Made by a program: the position numbers and the translations under genes | Part shown: piece by piece, positions 23,236 through 35,115 of the stretch | Layout: each line of letters begins with the position of its first letter | Position numbering within the stretch: the stretch's first letter is position 1 | Assembly: GCA_014526335.1 (NCBI GenBank) | Contig: JACTAT010000058.1 | Coordinates: 2,351,665 to 2,415,664, forward strand | Origin: Chrysaora quinquecirrha | Taxonomy: Eukaryota > Cnidaria > Scyphozoa > Semaeostomeae > Pelagiidae | Reading direction: 5' to 3' | DNA: 64,000 bases | Notes under the pieces: model-generated | What the model saw: the letters and a program-made list of their open reading frames with translations, nothing else | Databases searched by the model: none | Told to the model about the DNA's origin: nothing

Positions 23236-25387
23236 TCATGCACGCTGATTCGCTTTAATGCAATCTCTGAAGTTGCAGGCAAGTTTAGTGCTACCTTTTT
23301 TATTAAGGTGAAGTCCGCTATTGTTAAGGTCCTCTTGAATGATGTTACTATTATCAATGTATTGAAAGCTATTGCTTTCGCATACATTGAGCAAAATGCT
23401 ATTTAATTCACGCACGTTTTCATTAAGATTAGGATACTTAACTTGGTTTGCTATACTTGAAATAAAAATACTGCATGTTGGTATTTGCCTTTTGATCGTC
23501 ATCGCCACATCTTTAATTTCTTCGCCGATTTGTTGTGGATGGTCGGGGGAGTTCATCAGATCATTTATGCCACAGTGTAGAACCACAGCATCTGGTCGTT
23601 TCTCAATGCTTGGAATGATATAATGTTTCATTTCTCTTGCTTTCATTCCCCCAATGCTTATTCTATTGACATAGGATTGCAATGATCGCGAGAGTTTGTG
23701 CGGCATGACATTCTTAATTATCGAGTCTCCTACTATCACTATGCTTTGTTTTCTCGACGAAAGGTCTTGGTGATCAGGAATCCGAGGGCGATGCGGATTT
23801 TGAGTTGCTGGTTGTTGAGTGCGAGATTTGGGAATAGTTGAAGTGTTGACAGGCTTAGTTGAGTTGGTCTGTATGATATTTTCGTTGGTATTTCTTGACA
23901 AAATGGAAGATAGGGTGCCAGATGGTCCGTTAATTGGGGGAGATTTATTTCGTGGGATAGTTTGTGTATGAGATGTTATGGAATGATGAGAGTTGAATTG
24001 CATGTCTTGGGGAATGAACTGTAAACTTTGAAATCTATTTGGATGGTAAAACATTTGCATATTATTAGCGGGTGGTATATGAAATGGTTCAACATTCTGG
24101 TTAAAATGATTGTGGTTTGGGTGCTGGCTTTGAGGGTGTTTATGTGAATCGGAATTCCTAAATCCTAACTTAGTTTGCCAGGACATATCACTTGATGGCC
24201 TTGATTCATTTTTGTTTTTCTTGACCCGCTCAATTTCATTTTCAACTTCTCGATCTCAGCCTTCAAGGTTTTATTTTCTTTCTCGAGTTCTGAGTTTTTT
24301 GTTTGCAATTTCACTACATCGTTAGAATAGATTTTATCATTATTTTGTGATTTTAGATTCAAAATTTCCTCTTGCATAATCTTAATTTCATTCCAAACTG
24401 GTTTTAATGCATCGTTCAATTCCGGCTTGAAAAAGATAACAGACTCATGCTGGGATGCTGACAATGGCATATCGTGCATCGGTACTTCTTGGATGGGATC
24501 CAGCTTTGATTCATGAGACTCATGTGACTCTGACTCATGCTGTTTATTCTCTATTTCTTTCAGCTGGTCATTGCGAAATTCGTCTATTCCTTTACCAATA
24601 ATACATATAGTTGCTGAAGGGACGTGTATTATGATATCAACCCAATGGTCTCCATCTTTATCAATTTGAATTAATATTTCGTTTACTACTTTTTCGCCCT
24701 CAGGTATTAGATCTGTCCATGATATTTCATAACTGTCGTCCATACCTAATTTCTCATATATTTGGTCGTTAAAGATTAGGATAGTAGAGGCAATCTGTGT
24801 GTTGTTGGTTGAATAGGAATAATGTTGTACATCTTTGAAACGTTCAAGGAAAGTGGAAGGATGTTCTTCTGAGAGGGGAAGGTTTGGTTTAATATGATAC
24901 AGTTTAATTACACTCTCTATGTCGGTTATTTCATTTGTCGCTAAAAGAGGTTTCTTAACTTTCTTTATTGACTGCTTTTTCTGCTTACCGTCTACTTTTC
25001 ATCTTTTCCTTTTACTTTCAATTTTCCCTGTCCATCTTTGCTTTGATCTTCGATAATTTCACATTCCTTTTCTTTACAAATATCGGTTCTGCCAGGCCCT
25101 GGATTAAGCTCAACGTCGCCGCTTAGTATTAGCAAGAGCGTGACATAGGCTTTACAACCATGTGTCTTCTTTGAGAGTGGCCTAATTCTCAAGGGATATT
25201 TTTTCCTTGTGATCATAAAATGGCACTCGTAGTTTCCAAATAATCCATTAGAACACATCAATTTATTTTCTTGAGTATCATAGTGAATTTTACGATTTAG
25301 ACTACACTGATATCTAATTATCAAGGTATAGAGAAGTATAAGTGTAACTAGCTTCGAAAAGACGGCCGTCGCCATACTTGATACCAT
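23236..25387 (-). pseudogene. LINE ORF1: hydrophobic N-terminus, 2A motif, coiled coil, SGNH esterase
   Basis: Segment 25387-24992 starts at a true ATG, has a hydrophobic stretch at residues 13-25 (LVTLILLYTLIIR) and the 2A signature DVELNPGP at residues 91-98 (25117-25094), where translating ribosomes of 2A-bearing proteins skip a peptide bond. The frame then runs through about 24990-24745 into 24743-24165, which holds a Glu/Lys heptad region (SELEKENKTLKAEIEKLKMK). A frame change at about 24180 leads into 24186-23236. That part carries an SGNH-hydrolase domain: GDS block (IVIVGDSIIKNV), GIND block (VLHCGINDLM) and the final Asp-x-x-His region (DLNNSGLHLN). An esterase domain in ORF1 is known for CR1-clade elements. 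Confidence 0.85.
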
Positions 25388-25526
25388 CTTTCAGAAAGCT
25401 TAAATTTTGAGTTGAGCCTTCCTCTGCCCCAGGTCTAGAGCAGCACAACCTGTTCTCGTACAGTATTGCTCTACCCCTAAAGATACTGTTTGGAATTTGT
25501 ATGTAGTAATTTGTATGGTCTATTTC

Positions 25527-25651
25527 TACAGTAGAACCTCCATACAGCGGACAATTGTGGGATCAATGTTAATGGTCATTGTAGAGAGGTGTCCATTGTT
25601 TTGAGAGGTGCCTGTTGTATAAATGTGGCTGCTAATAGAGTTTTCACTGTA
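25527..25651. mobile_element. Short TIR element with TA ends
   Basis: The left end TACAGTAGAACCTCCATAC and the right end ctaatagagttttcactgta are imperfect inverses (TACAGTGAAAACTCTATTAG). TA at both tips and the CAGTAGAACCTC type of end fit a pogo/Tc1-mariner-derived MITE. The element is 125 bp with no coding capacity. Confidence 0.55.
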
Positions 25652-25762
25652 GATTTTTTCAGGCTTGGGCCATTTCTTCAATTGATCTGTGCAATAAGCA
25701 ACAACAAAACTTTTCCTTTCGCTTTAGCACTTGTTTGATTGTTCAGAAGGTTCGGAAACGAA

Positions 25763-25950
25763 TGAAGGTGAATGTAAAATGGTGTTGCGCCAGTCGGTCA
25801 CAAGGATCCAGAATTATACCCGCTGATGAGATCACGACCGCAGACCCTGGTTGTGATGCTACCGTGTGTCGCTAGGGCTCAAACCTCGATCTCACTGAAC
25901 TCTTTCCACCAGGAGCGAGCTGGATAAAGAACGTGGACGGCACTGCACCT
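25763..25950 (-). mobile_element. tRNA-derived SINE, family 1
   Basis: Same block order as 5977-6150: gaaggtgaatgtaaaatggt, then the agatcacgaccgcagacc region, gtgatgctaccgtg and a tRNA-like head (B box GAGGTTTGAGCCC on the minus strand) ending gtccacgttctttatccagc. Confidence 0.75.
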
Positions 25951-26955
25951 TTGATGTGTCCCTGAAAATGGCTCTTTTAACAGAACGTACTCGCCACTCC
26001 GCATGTGATCCTTGGAGGCCTGGATGCAGGTGGGCCAAGGACGCCCGCAAGACGCGGGGCTGGACGTAACAGCGATTAGGAACGGAATTTCATTGAGAAT
26101 TTTGGGTACAGGTCCAGATGGGACAGTGAAATGTTTAAGCATTTGTGATTAAAGAATTACTACAGACCAGAAATGAGAACCCTCACAGAGTCCTTTCCCT
26201 CCTCTTAGTTTGTTAAACAGAAACTTAAAAACTATGCGGAGGAGGACAGGGCAACCAGCTACCCTATTTCTTAATACACTCTTTCCTTTATAAGAAACTA
26301 AGATTTTTGTCAGTACTCAAAGTTTCTTAGCATTTTCTGGAAATTTTGGTACTGAAAGTTTCTTAGCAGTTTTATAGGGATAATTTTTTTTTTAATGCCA
26401 GAACAGGTAATTGACGCTAAAACTTTACAAATAGAAGAAGCAATACAATTCACGTATACATCAGCTGTTCTTTTGTAAAAATAGACACTGGTGTAACAGA
26501 AGTTCGTTTTTTGATGCTATATTTCTAATTCTAAAGATTCTTGAGACCTGCGAGTTTCTTATCATTTTGTGTCGAGTACTGAAAGTTTCTTAACCACTAC
26601 AGTATTGATCTCAGTACTGAGTTTCTTATAAATGGGTTTCTTATTTAAAAAAAGAGAGTGTATCCTCTAAAACACATTAGAAAAACAAAGCATTTTCGGC
26701 TGACAACTGAGGGTTGTTTATTGTTGATTCAAAATTTGTGCAAGTACTAACGTCATTGCTCTAAGCTGATTGCAACAAACTTTGCGTGTCTGAGAACTTC
26801 TGGTCTGTGTTGTGTTTACGAGACTTTCCTATTTTTCATTTTCAATCTGTTTTTCATTTTGTGATCAGGAAACAGGACATGTTGTTCTGCATGAGTCTCG
26901 AAAAGCAAATTGAAAATAATGCATCTGCCGTGCGCTCGTTGCTTTCTCTCGCTCA
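25951..26955. other. Intergenic, nothing recognised
   Basis: Repeated agtttctta phrases occur at 26290-26640, suggesting a decayed repeat. No gene is supported. Confidence 0.4.
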
Positions 26956-26959
26956 ACCA

Positions 26960-27170
26960 CTACACATTTTAATAAGCAACTAGTCAATAAACTAGATCTG
27001 AGATTTTGTTAAATGTTTTGTTGAAATAGTTTTCTTTATACAGTCCATCATTCCAAACTTGTCAGTTGCATTGATAAGCAAGAAAAGAGTCAAAATAAGA
27101 GTTTTAGGAGTACCAGTCATTCTGTGGGGGCTGAAATACCAGATATTTTAAGCAACTTTGAGGGCAACTT
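26960..27170 (+). repeat. Direct repeat, left copy (matches 27945-28145)
   Basis: Shared blocks in the same order: aataagcaactag, gttaaatgttttgttgaaat/tttatacagtccatcattcc, and a strongly conserved accagtcattctgtgggggc. The two copies lie about 980 bp apart and bracket the TCGAAC-rich stretch. Confidence 0.65.
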
Positions 27171-27189
27171 CTAATCTCCATCGCTTCTT

Positions 27190-27545
27190 TGCAGGTTGTC
27201 TCTGGATATCGACTCGAACCTATGAACGAGATGGAATCGAACTTTGGGCATTTTTGCCTTTCATCCCATGATCATTATGGAATCGAACTCGTTATCTCAT
27301 GAGATTCGAACACATGACCTTCGCTAAATCAACCGCTGAGTATACCCCCATCAGTAGAATCGAACATATGTGACCGTAAAGAAAGGCTGTGATATTTGTG
27401 GACTCGAACACAGGAAAGACCTCGATGAAATTGAACCTGTGACTCAATCTCAAGCCGAATCAAATTTGTTGCTCGTGAATCCGGGAGAATGAGTTGCATT
27501 CGAACTGCTGATTCGCTTAAGATGTTCAGCTACACTGATGTCATC
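27190..27545 (-). repeat. Cluster of eight tRNA-like TCGAAC motifs
   Basis: Within about 330 bp the plus strand contains gactcgaac, gaatcgaac, gaatcgaac, gattcgaac, gaatcgaac, gactcgaac, gaaattgaac and cattcgaac. The reverse complement, GTTCGAnTC, is the core of a tRNA T-arm or Pol III B box. No tRNA can be folded from any single unit; this looks like an array of decayed tRNA-like heads. Confidence 0.5.
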
Positions 27546-27944
27546 TTAAGACCAAAAACCCTTTTGTGGTTATCGTGAGAAAGATTTAGCGACAAGTAAC
27601 ATGTTTTGATAAGACAGCTTTTAACTGTTTTTTTTCATTCAAAGACATTTCGTTTATATCAGTAAGATTACTCCTGTTCCCATGACCTGTTTTTCGTTTT
27701 ATCTCTTATTAAGTAAATATGATAAATATTTCGAGAATCAAGGATTCACATATTGATGGATTGAACATGTTTTTTGCGTTAGAGATGGTAAGCAAGTGGC
27801 TTGAAAATTGATTTCAATCTTGATCAAAAACTTTACAAGCGATTGTGAACCCTCATATGAGAACCCTGTTCATGCATATTTGAGATTCTAAATTGGGGAT
27901 CCGACGGGACGACCAGCCCCATTTTTGTTAAGCCCCAGCCACTT

Positions 27945-28145
27945 ACTTTTTCTTTAATAAGTAACTGGTTAATATGCAACTAGGGCTGGGCGTTTGTTAA
28001 ACCTTTTTGTCAAGATAGCTTTAATTATACAGTATATCATTGCGAATCTAGTCAATCACGAGCAGAATTGAGCAAAAGTTATAGACTGTTTAGGGTGCAC
28101 CAGTCATTCTGTGGGGGCTGGACTACTAGCTATTCCCAAACGTTC
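27945..28145 (+). repeat. Direct repeat, right copy
   Basis: Second copy of the block described at 26960-27170, ending accagtcattctgtgggggc then tggactactagctatt. It is diverged but collinear. Confidence 0.65.
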
Positions 28146-28665
28146 ATGTTGAGAAACGTTGCCAACGTTTAGGCACCCTGTCCCATCCTGCTGGATGATC
28201 AATCATTATATTGGTACAAGTTTGATCAGGGTCAAAATTTTACCAAACATTTCAGAATGTTTGACAATGGTTTGCGATAGTTTGACCTCCCGCGCCAGAA
28301 ATGTTGGCCCAAAGCACTCATATTAGCTAGGTGTGGTGGCAAACAAGAAAGATGATACAATAAAAGTCCAACTATTTCCAAGCTCGTTGGGCTAAACTCG
28401 TGCTCAGCCATGAAACCAGAAAGGTTGTTCTCATAAAGAGCAAACGTGTATATTTACTTTTTCTTTTCGTGTCAATTTAACTGTCAATTTCTGGAGATTA
28501 AAGTTTAATTCAAGTTAAGTAATTCTTATTTTGAAATAGTAGAAAGACTCTTTAATTTCAAAACAATTATTTTCGACTAAATTTTGTCTTCTTTTGCTGT
28601 TGCCTGAAGTTTTTTCATAAACTTAAATTTGAACATATGGAACGCAATAGTATACTATAGCCTTG
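28146..28665. other. Unique sequence left of the satellite
   Basis: No open frame or repeat that I can support; it becomes satellite at about 28667. Confidence 0.4.
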
Positions 28666-31600
28666 CCTTTTTCCCCAAAAATGGCCTATTTCGAGGGATT
28701 TTATTTTATCCATTTAATGAGATAAATACCTTTATAATAGCCAGGAAAAGGCATTGGTGTGGGTAATCCTACTCTTTGGAGGCTATTTTTGATGATTTGG
28801 GTCGATTTGGAAACCCTCGATTTTGGCCGTTTTTTGGCCATTTTGCCTTGCCTTTTTGCCCAAAAATGGCCTATTTTGAGGGTTTTTATTTTGTCCAATT
28901 TATGGGTTAAATACCCTTATAATAGCCAGGAAAAGGCATTGGAATGGGTAATTTTACTCTTTGGAGGCTTTTTTGATGATTTGGGTCGATTTGGAAAATC
29001 TCGATTTTGGCCGATTTTTGGCCATTTTGCCTTAGTATAGCCTTGCCATTTTGCACAAAAATGGCCTATTTCGAGGGTTTTTATTTTGCCCATTTTATGG
29101 GTTAAACACCCTTATAATAGCCAGGAAAAGGCATTGGAATGGGTAATTCTACTCTTTGGAGGCTATTTTTGATGATTTGAGTCGATTTGGAAACCCTGGA
29201 TTTTTGCCATTTTTTGCCATTTTGCCTTCGTAGAGCCTTGCCTTTTTGCCCAAAAATGGCCTATTTTGAGTGTTTTTATTTTGCCCATTTTATGGGTTAA
29301 ATACCCTTATTATAGCCAGGAAAAGGCATTGGAATGGGTAATTCTACTCTTTGGAGGCTATTTTTGATGATTTGGGTCGATTTGGAAACCCTCGATTTTG
29401 GCCGTTTTTTGGCCATTTTGCCTTAGTATAGCCTTGCCTTTTTGCCCAAAAATGGCCTATTTTGAGGGTTTTTATTTTGCCTATTTCATGGGTTAAATAC
29501 CCTTATTATAGCCAGGAAAAGGCATTGGAATGGGTAATTCTACTCTTTGGAGGCTATTTTTGATGATTTGGGTCGATTTGGAAACACTCGATTTTGGCCG
29601 TTTTTTGGCCATTTTGCCTTAGTATAGCCTTGCCTTTTGCCCAAAAATGGCCTACTTTGAGGGTTTTTATTTTGCCCAATTTATGGGTTAAATACCCTTA
29701 TTATAGCCAGGAAAAGGCATTGGAATGGGTAATTCTACTCTTTGGAGGCTATTTTTGATGATTTGGGTCGATTTGGAAACCCTCGATTTTGAACGTTTTT
29801 TGGCCATTTTGCCTTAGTATAGCCTTGCCTTTTTGCCCAAAAATGGCCTATTTTGAGGGTTTTTATTTTGCCCATTTTATGGGTTAAATACCCTTATTAT
29901 AGCCAGGAAAAGGCATTCGAATGGGTAATTCTACTCTTTGGAAGCTATTTTTGATGATTTGGGTCGATTTGGAAACCCTCAATTTTGGCCGTTTCTTGGC
30001 CATTTTGCCTTAGTATAGCCTTGCCTTTTTGCCCAAAAATGGCCTATTTTGAGGGTTTTTATTTTGCCCATTTTATGGGTTAAATACCCTTATTATAGAA
30101 AGGAAAAGGCATTGGAATGGGTAATTCTACTGTTTGGAGGCTATTTTTGATGATTTGGGTCGATTTGGAAACCCTCGATTTTGGCCGTTTTTTGGCCATT
30201 TTGCCTTAGTATAGCCCTGCCTTTTTTGCCCAAAAATGGCCTATTTTGAGGGTTTTTATTTTGTCCAATTTATGGGTTAAATACCCTTATTATAGAAAGG
30301 AAAAGGCATTGGAATGGGTAATTCTGTTCTTTGGAGGCTATTTTTGATGATTTGGGTCGATTTGGAAACCCTCGATTTTGGCCGTTTTTTGGCCATTTTG
30401 CCTTAGTATAGCCTTGCCTTTTTGCCCAAAAATGGCCTATTTTGAGGGTTTTTATTTTGCCCATTTTATGGGTTAAATACCCTTATTATAGAAAGGAAAA
30501 GGCATTGGAATGGGTAATTCTACTGTTTGGAGGCTATTTTTGATGATTTGGGTCGATTTGGAAACCCTCGATTTTGGCCGTTTTTTGGCCATTTTGCCTT
30601 AGTATAGCCCTGCCTTTTTTGCCCAAAAATGGCCTATTTTGAGGGTTTTTATTTTGTCCAATTTATGGGTTAAATACCCTTATTATAGAAAGGAAAAGGC
30701 ATTGGAATGGGTAATTCTGTTCTTTGGAGGCTATTTTTGATGATTTGGGTCGATTTGGAAACCCTCGATTTTGGCCGTTTTTTGGCCATTTTGCCTTAGT
30801 ATAGCCTTGCCTTTTTGCCCAAAAATGGCCTATTTTGAGGGTTTTTATTTTGCCCATTTTATGGGTTAAATACCCTTATTATAGCCAGGAAAAGGCATTT
30901 GAATGGGTAATTCTACTCTTTGGAGGCTATTTTTGATGATTTGGGTCGATTTGGAAACCCTTGATTTTGGCCGTTTTTTGGCCATTTTGCCTTAGTATAG
31001 CCTTGCCTTTTTGCCCAAAAATGGCCTATTTTGAGGGTTTTTATTTTGCCCATTTTATGGGTTAAATTTCCTTATAATAGCCAGGAAAAGTCATTGGAAT
31101 GGGTAATTCTACTCTTTGGAGGCTATTTTTGATGATTTGGGTCGACTTGGAAACCCTCGATTTTGGCCGTTTTTTGGCCATTTTGCCTTAGTATAGCCTT
31201 GCCTTTTTGCCCAAAAATGGCCTATTTTGAGGGTTTTTATTTTGTCCATTTTATGGGTTAAATACCCTTATTATAGAAAGGAAAAGGCATTGGAATGGGT
31301 AATTCTGTTCTTTGGAGGCTATTTTTGATGATTTGGGTTGATTTGGAAACCCTCGATTTTGGCCGTTTTTTGGCCATTTTGCCTTAGTATAGCCTTGCCT
31401 TTTTGCCCAAAAATGGCCTATTTCGAGGGTTTTTATTTTGCCCATTTTATGGGTTAAATACCCTTATTATAGCCAGGAAAAGGCATTTGAATGGGTAATT
31501 CTACTCTTTGGAGGCTATTTTTGATGATTTGGGTCGATTTGGAAACCCTCGATTTTGGCCGTTTTTTGGCCATTTTGCCTTAGTATAGCCTTGCCTTTTT

Positions 31601-34361
31601 GCCCAAAAATGGCCTATTTTGAGGGTTTTTATTTTGCCCATTTTATGGGTTAAATTTCCTTATACTAGCCAGGAAAAGGCATTGGAATGGGTAATTCTAC
31701 TCTTTGGAGGCTATTTTTGATGATTTGGGTCGACTTGGAAACCCTCGATTTTGGCCGTTTTTTGGCCATTTTGCCTTAGTATAGCCTTGCCTTTTTGCCC
31801 AAAAATGGCCTATTTTGAGGGTTTTTATTTTGTCCATTTTATGGGTTAAATACCCTTATTATAGAAAGGAAAAGGCATTGGAATGGGTAATTCTACTGTT
31901 TGGAGGCTATTTTTGATGATTTGGGTCGATTTGGAAACCCTCGATTTTGGCCGTTTTTTGGCCATTTTGCCTTAGTATAGCCTTGCCTTTTTGCCCAAAA
32001 ATGGCCTATTTTGAGAGTTTTTATTTTGTCCAATTCATGGGTTAAGTACCCTTATTATAGCCAGGAAAAGGCATTGGAATGTGTAATTCTACTCTTTGGA
32101 GGCTATTTTTGATGATTTGGGTCGATTTGGAAACCCTCGATTTAGGCCGTTTTTTGGCCATTTTGCCTTAGTATAGCCTTGCCTTTTTGCCCAAAAATGG
32201 CTTATTTTGAGGGTTTTTATTTTGCCCATTTTATGGGTTAAATACCCTTATTATAGCCAGGAAAAGGCATCGGAATGGGTAATTCTACTCTTTGGAGGCT
32301 ATTTTTGATGATTTGGGTCGATTTGGAAACCCTCGATTTTGGCCGTTTTTTGGCCATTTTGCCTTAGTATAGCCTTGCCTTTTTGCCCAAAAATGGCCTA
32401 TTTTGAGGGTTTTTATTTTGTCCAATTTATGGGTTAAATGCCCTTATTATAGCCAGGAAAAGGCATTGGAATGGGTAATTCTACTCTTTGGAGGCTATTT
32501 TTGATGATTTGGGTCGATTTGGAAACCCTCGATTTTGGCCGTTTTTTGGCCATTTTGCCTTAGTATAGCCTTGCCTTTTTGCCCAAAAATGGCCTATTTT
32601 GAGGGTTTTTATTTTGCCCAATTTATGGGTTAAATTCCCTTATAATAGCCTGGAAAAGGTATTGGAATGGGCAATTTTACTCTTTGGAGGCTATTTTTGA
32701 TGATTTGGGTCGATTTGAAAATCCTCGAAGTTTCCCGATTTTTGGCCATTTTGCCTTAGTATAATCTTGCCTTTTTGCCCAAAAATGGCCTATTTTGAGG
32801 GTTTTTATTTTGCCCATTTTATGGGTTAAATACCCTTATTATAGCCAGGAAAAGGCATTGGAATGGGTAATTCTACTCTTTGGAGGCTATTTTTGATGAT
32901 TTGGGTCGATTTGGAAACCCTCGATTTTGGCCGTTTTTTGGCCATTTTGCCTTAGTATAGCCTTGCCTTTTTGCCCAAAAATTGCCTATTTTGAGGGTTT
33001 TTATTTTGCCCATTTTATGGGTTAAATACCCTTATTATAGAAAGGAAAAGGCATTGGAATGGGTAATTCTACTCTTTGGAGGCTATTCTTGATGATTTGG
33101 GTCGATTTGGAAACCCTCGATTTTGGCCGTCTTTTGGCCATTTTGCCTTAGTATAGCCTTGCCTTTTTGCCCAAAAATGGCCTATTTTGAGGGTTTTTAT
33201 TTTGTCCAATTTATGGGTTAAATACCCTTATTATAGCCCGGAAAAGGCATTGGTATGGGTAATTCTACTCTTTGGAGGCTATTTTTGATGATTTGGGTCG
33301 ATTTGGAAACCCTCGATTTTGGCTGTTTTTTGGCCATTTTGCCTTAGTATAGCCTTGCCTTTTTGCCCAAAAATGGCCTATTTTGAGGGTTTTTATTTTG
33401 CGCATTTTATGGGTTAAATTTCCTTATAATAGCCAGGAATAGGCATTGGAATGGGTAATTCTACTCTTTGGAGGCTATTTTTGATGATTTGGGTCGATTT
33501 GGAAACCCTCGATTTTGGCCGTTTTTTGGCCATTTTGCCTTAGTGTATTCTTGCCTTTTTGCCCAAAAATGGCCTACTTTGAGGGTTTTTATTTTGTCCA
33601 ATTTATGGGCTAAATACCCTTATTATAGCCAGGAAAAGGCATTGGAATGGGTAATTCTACTCTTTGGAGGCTATTTTTGATGATTTGGGTCGATTTGGAA
33701 ACCCTCGATTTTGGCCGTTTTTTGGCCATTTTGCCTTAGTATAGCCTTGCCTTTTTGCCCAAAAATGGCCTATTTTGAGGGTTTTTATTTTGCCCATTTT
33801 ATGGGTTAAATACCCTTATTATAGCCAGGAAAAGGCATTGGAATGGGTAATTCTACTCTTTGGAGGCTATTTTTGATGATTTTGGTCGATTTGGAAACCC
33901 TTGATTTTGGCCCTTTTTTGGCCATTTTGCCTTAGTATAGCCTTGCCTTTTTGCCCAAATATTGCCTATTTTGAGGGTTTTTATTTTGCCCATTTTATGG
34001 GTTAAATACCCTTATTATAGGCAGGAAAAGGCATTGGAATGGGTAATTCTACTCTTTGGAGGCTATTTTTGATGATTTGGGTCGATTTGGAAACCCTCGA
34101 TTTTGGCCGTTTTTTGGCCATTTTGCCTTAGTATAGCCTTGCCTTTATGCCCAAAAATGGCCTATTTTGAGGGTTTTTATTTTGCCCATTTTATGGGTTA
34201 AATTTCCTTATAATAGCCATGAAAAGGCATTGGAATGGGTAATTCTACTCTTTGGAGGCTATTTTTGATGATTTGGGTCGATTTGGAAACCCTCGATTTT
34301 GGCCTTTTTTTGGCCATTTTGCCTTAGTATAGCCTTGCCTTTTTGCCCAAAAATGGCCTAT

Positions 34362-34472
34362 TATTATTATTATTATTATCAATTTATTTACCGTAGGTAT
34401 TTTTAGTAATAGCTAATAATTAAATAGCTAATTAAAACCTACCACGTAACTAAGAATAAATTAAAGATCAAA
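34362..34472. repeat. Insertion in the satellite with an (ATT)n start
   Basis: After ggcctatt the satellite is interrupted by attattattattattattat, then about 90 bp of AT-rich sequence (tttaccgtaggtatttttag, ctaccacgtaactaag), before satellite resumes at tatttcgagggttttgat. An (ATT)n run is a common tail of retroposed SINEs, so this may be a SINE fragment on the minus strand or an old expansion. Confidence 0.7.
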
Positions 34473-35115
34473 ATATTTCGAGGGTTTTGATGTGATCGAT
34501 TTTCTGGGCTAATACACTTGTAATAACCTGGAAAAGGCATTGGAATGGGTAATTCTACTCTTTGGAGGCTATTTTTGATGATTTGGGTCGCTTTGGAAAC
34601 CCTCGATTCTGGCCGTTTTTTGGCCATTTTGCCTTAGTATAGCCTTGCCTTTTTGCCCAAAAATGGCCTATTTCGAGGGTTTTGATTTGATCGATTTTCT
34701 GGGCTAATACACTTGTAATAACCTGGAAAAGGCATTGGAATGGGTAATTCTACTCTTTGGAGGCTATTTTTGATGATTTGGGTCGATTTGGAAACCCTCG
34801 ATTTTGGCCGTTTTTTGGCCATTTTGCCTTAGTATAGCCTTGCCTTTTTGCCCAAAAATGGCCTATTTTGAGGGTTTTTATTTTGCCCATTTTATGGGTT
34901 AAATTTCCTTATAATAGCCAGGAAAAGGCATTGGAATGGGTAATTCTACTCTTTGGAGGCTATTTTTGATGATTTGGGTCGATTTGGAAACCCTCGATTT
35001 TTGCCGTTTTTTGGCCATTTTGCCTTAGTATAGCCTTGCCTTTTTGCCCAAAATGGCCTATTTCGAGGGTTTTGATGTGATCGATTTTCTGGGCTAATAC
35101 ACTTGTAATAACCTG
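34473..35115. repeat. Variant satellite subtype (B-type units)
   Basis: Three units replace the usual ttttattttgcccattttat block with ttttgatgtgatcgattttc or ttttgatttgatcgattttc, followed by tgggctaatacacttgtaat and aacctgg. They sit at 34473-34520, 34668-34730 and 35058-35120, separated by ordinary units, and occur only at the right side of the array. Confidence 0.8.

Larger units (their letters stand above)
20185..25390 (-). mobile_element. CR1/L2-type LINE, full-length but degenerate
   Basis: Read on the minus strand: ORF1 (25387 to about 23236), an APE endonuclease (about 23070-22200), a reverse transcriptase (about 22151-20282) and a 3' end with a short repeat (ttatacttatacttac, about 20190-20215). 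The reading frame changes at least four times, for example at about 24180, 21460 and 21013, so the copy is not expected to be active. Endonuclease phrases include VIVGDLN and PSLIDVILTNR. RT phrases include DLSKAFDCLP, GVPQGSILGPLLF and FADDNTISI. The 3' segment (RTTAYGINSLCFQGPKIWN) is the conserved C-terminal part of CR1/L2/Jockey-like RT proteins. Flanking target duplications were not resolved. Confidence 0.92.
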
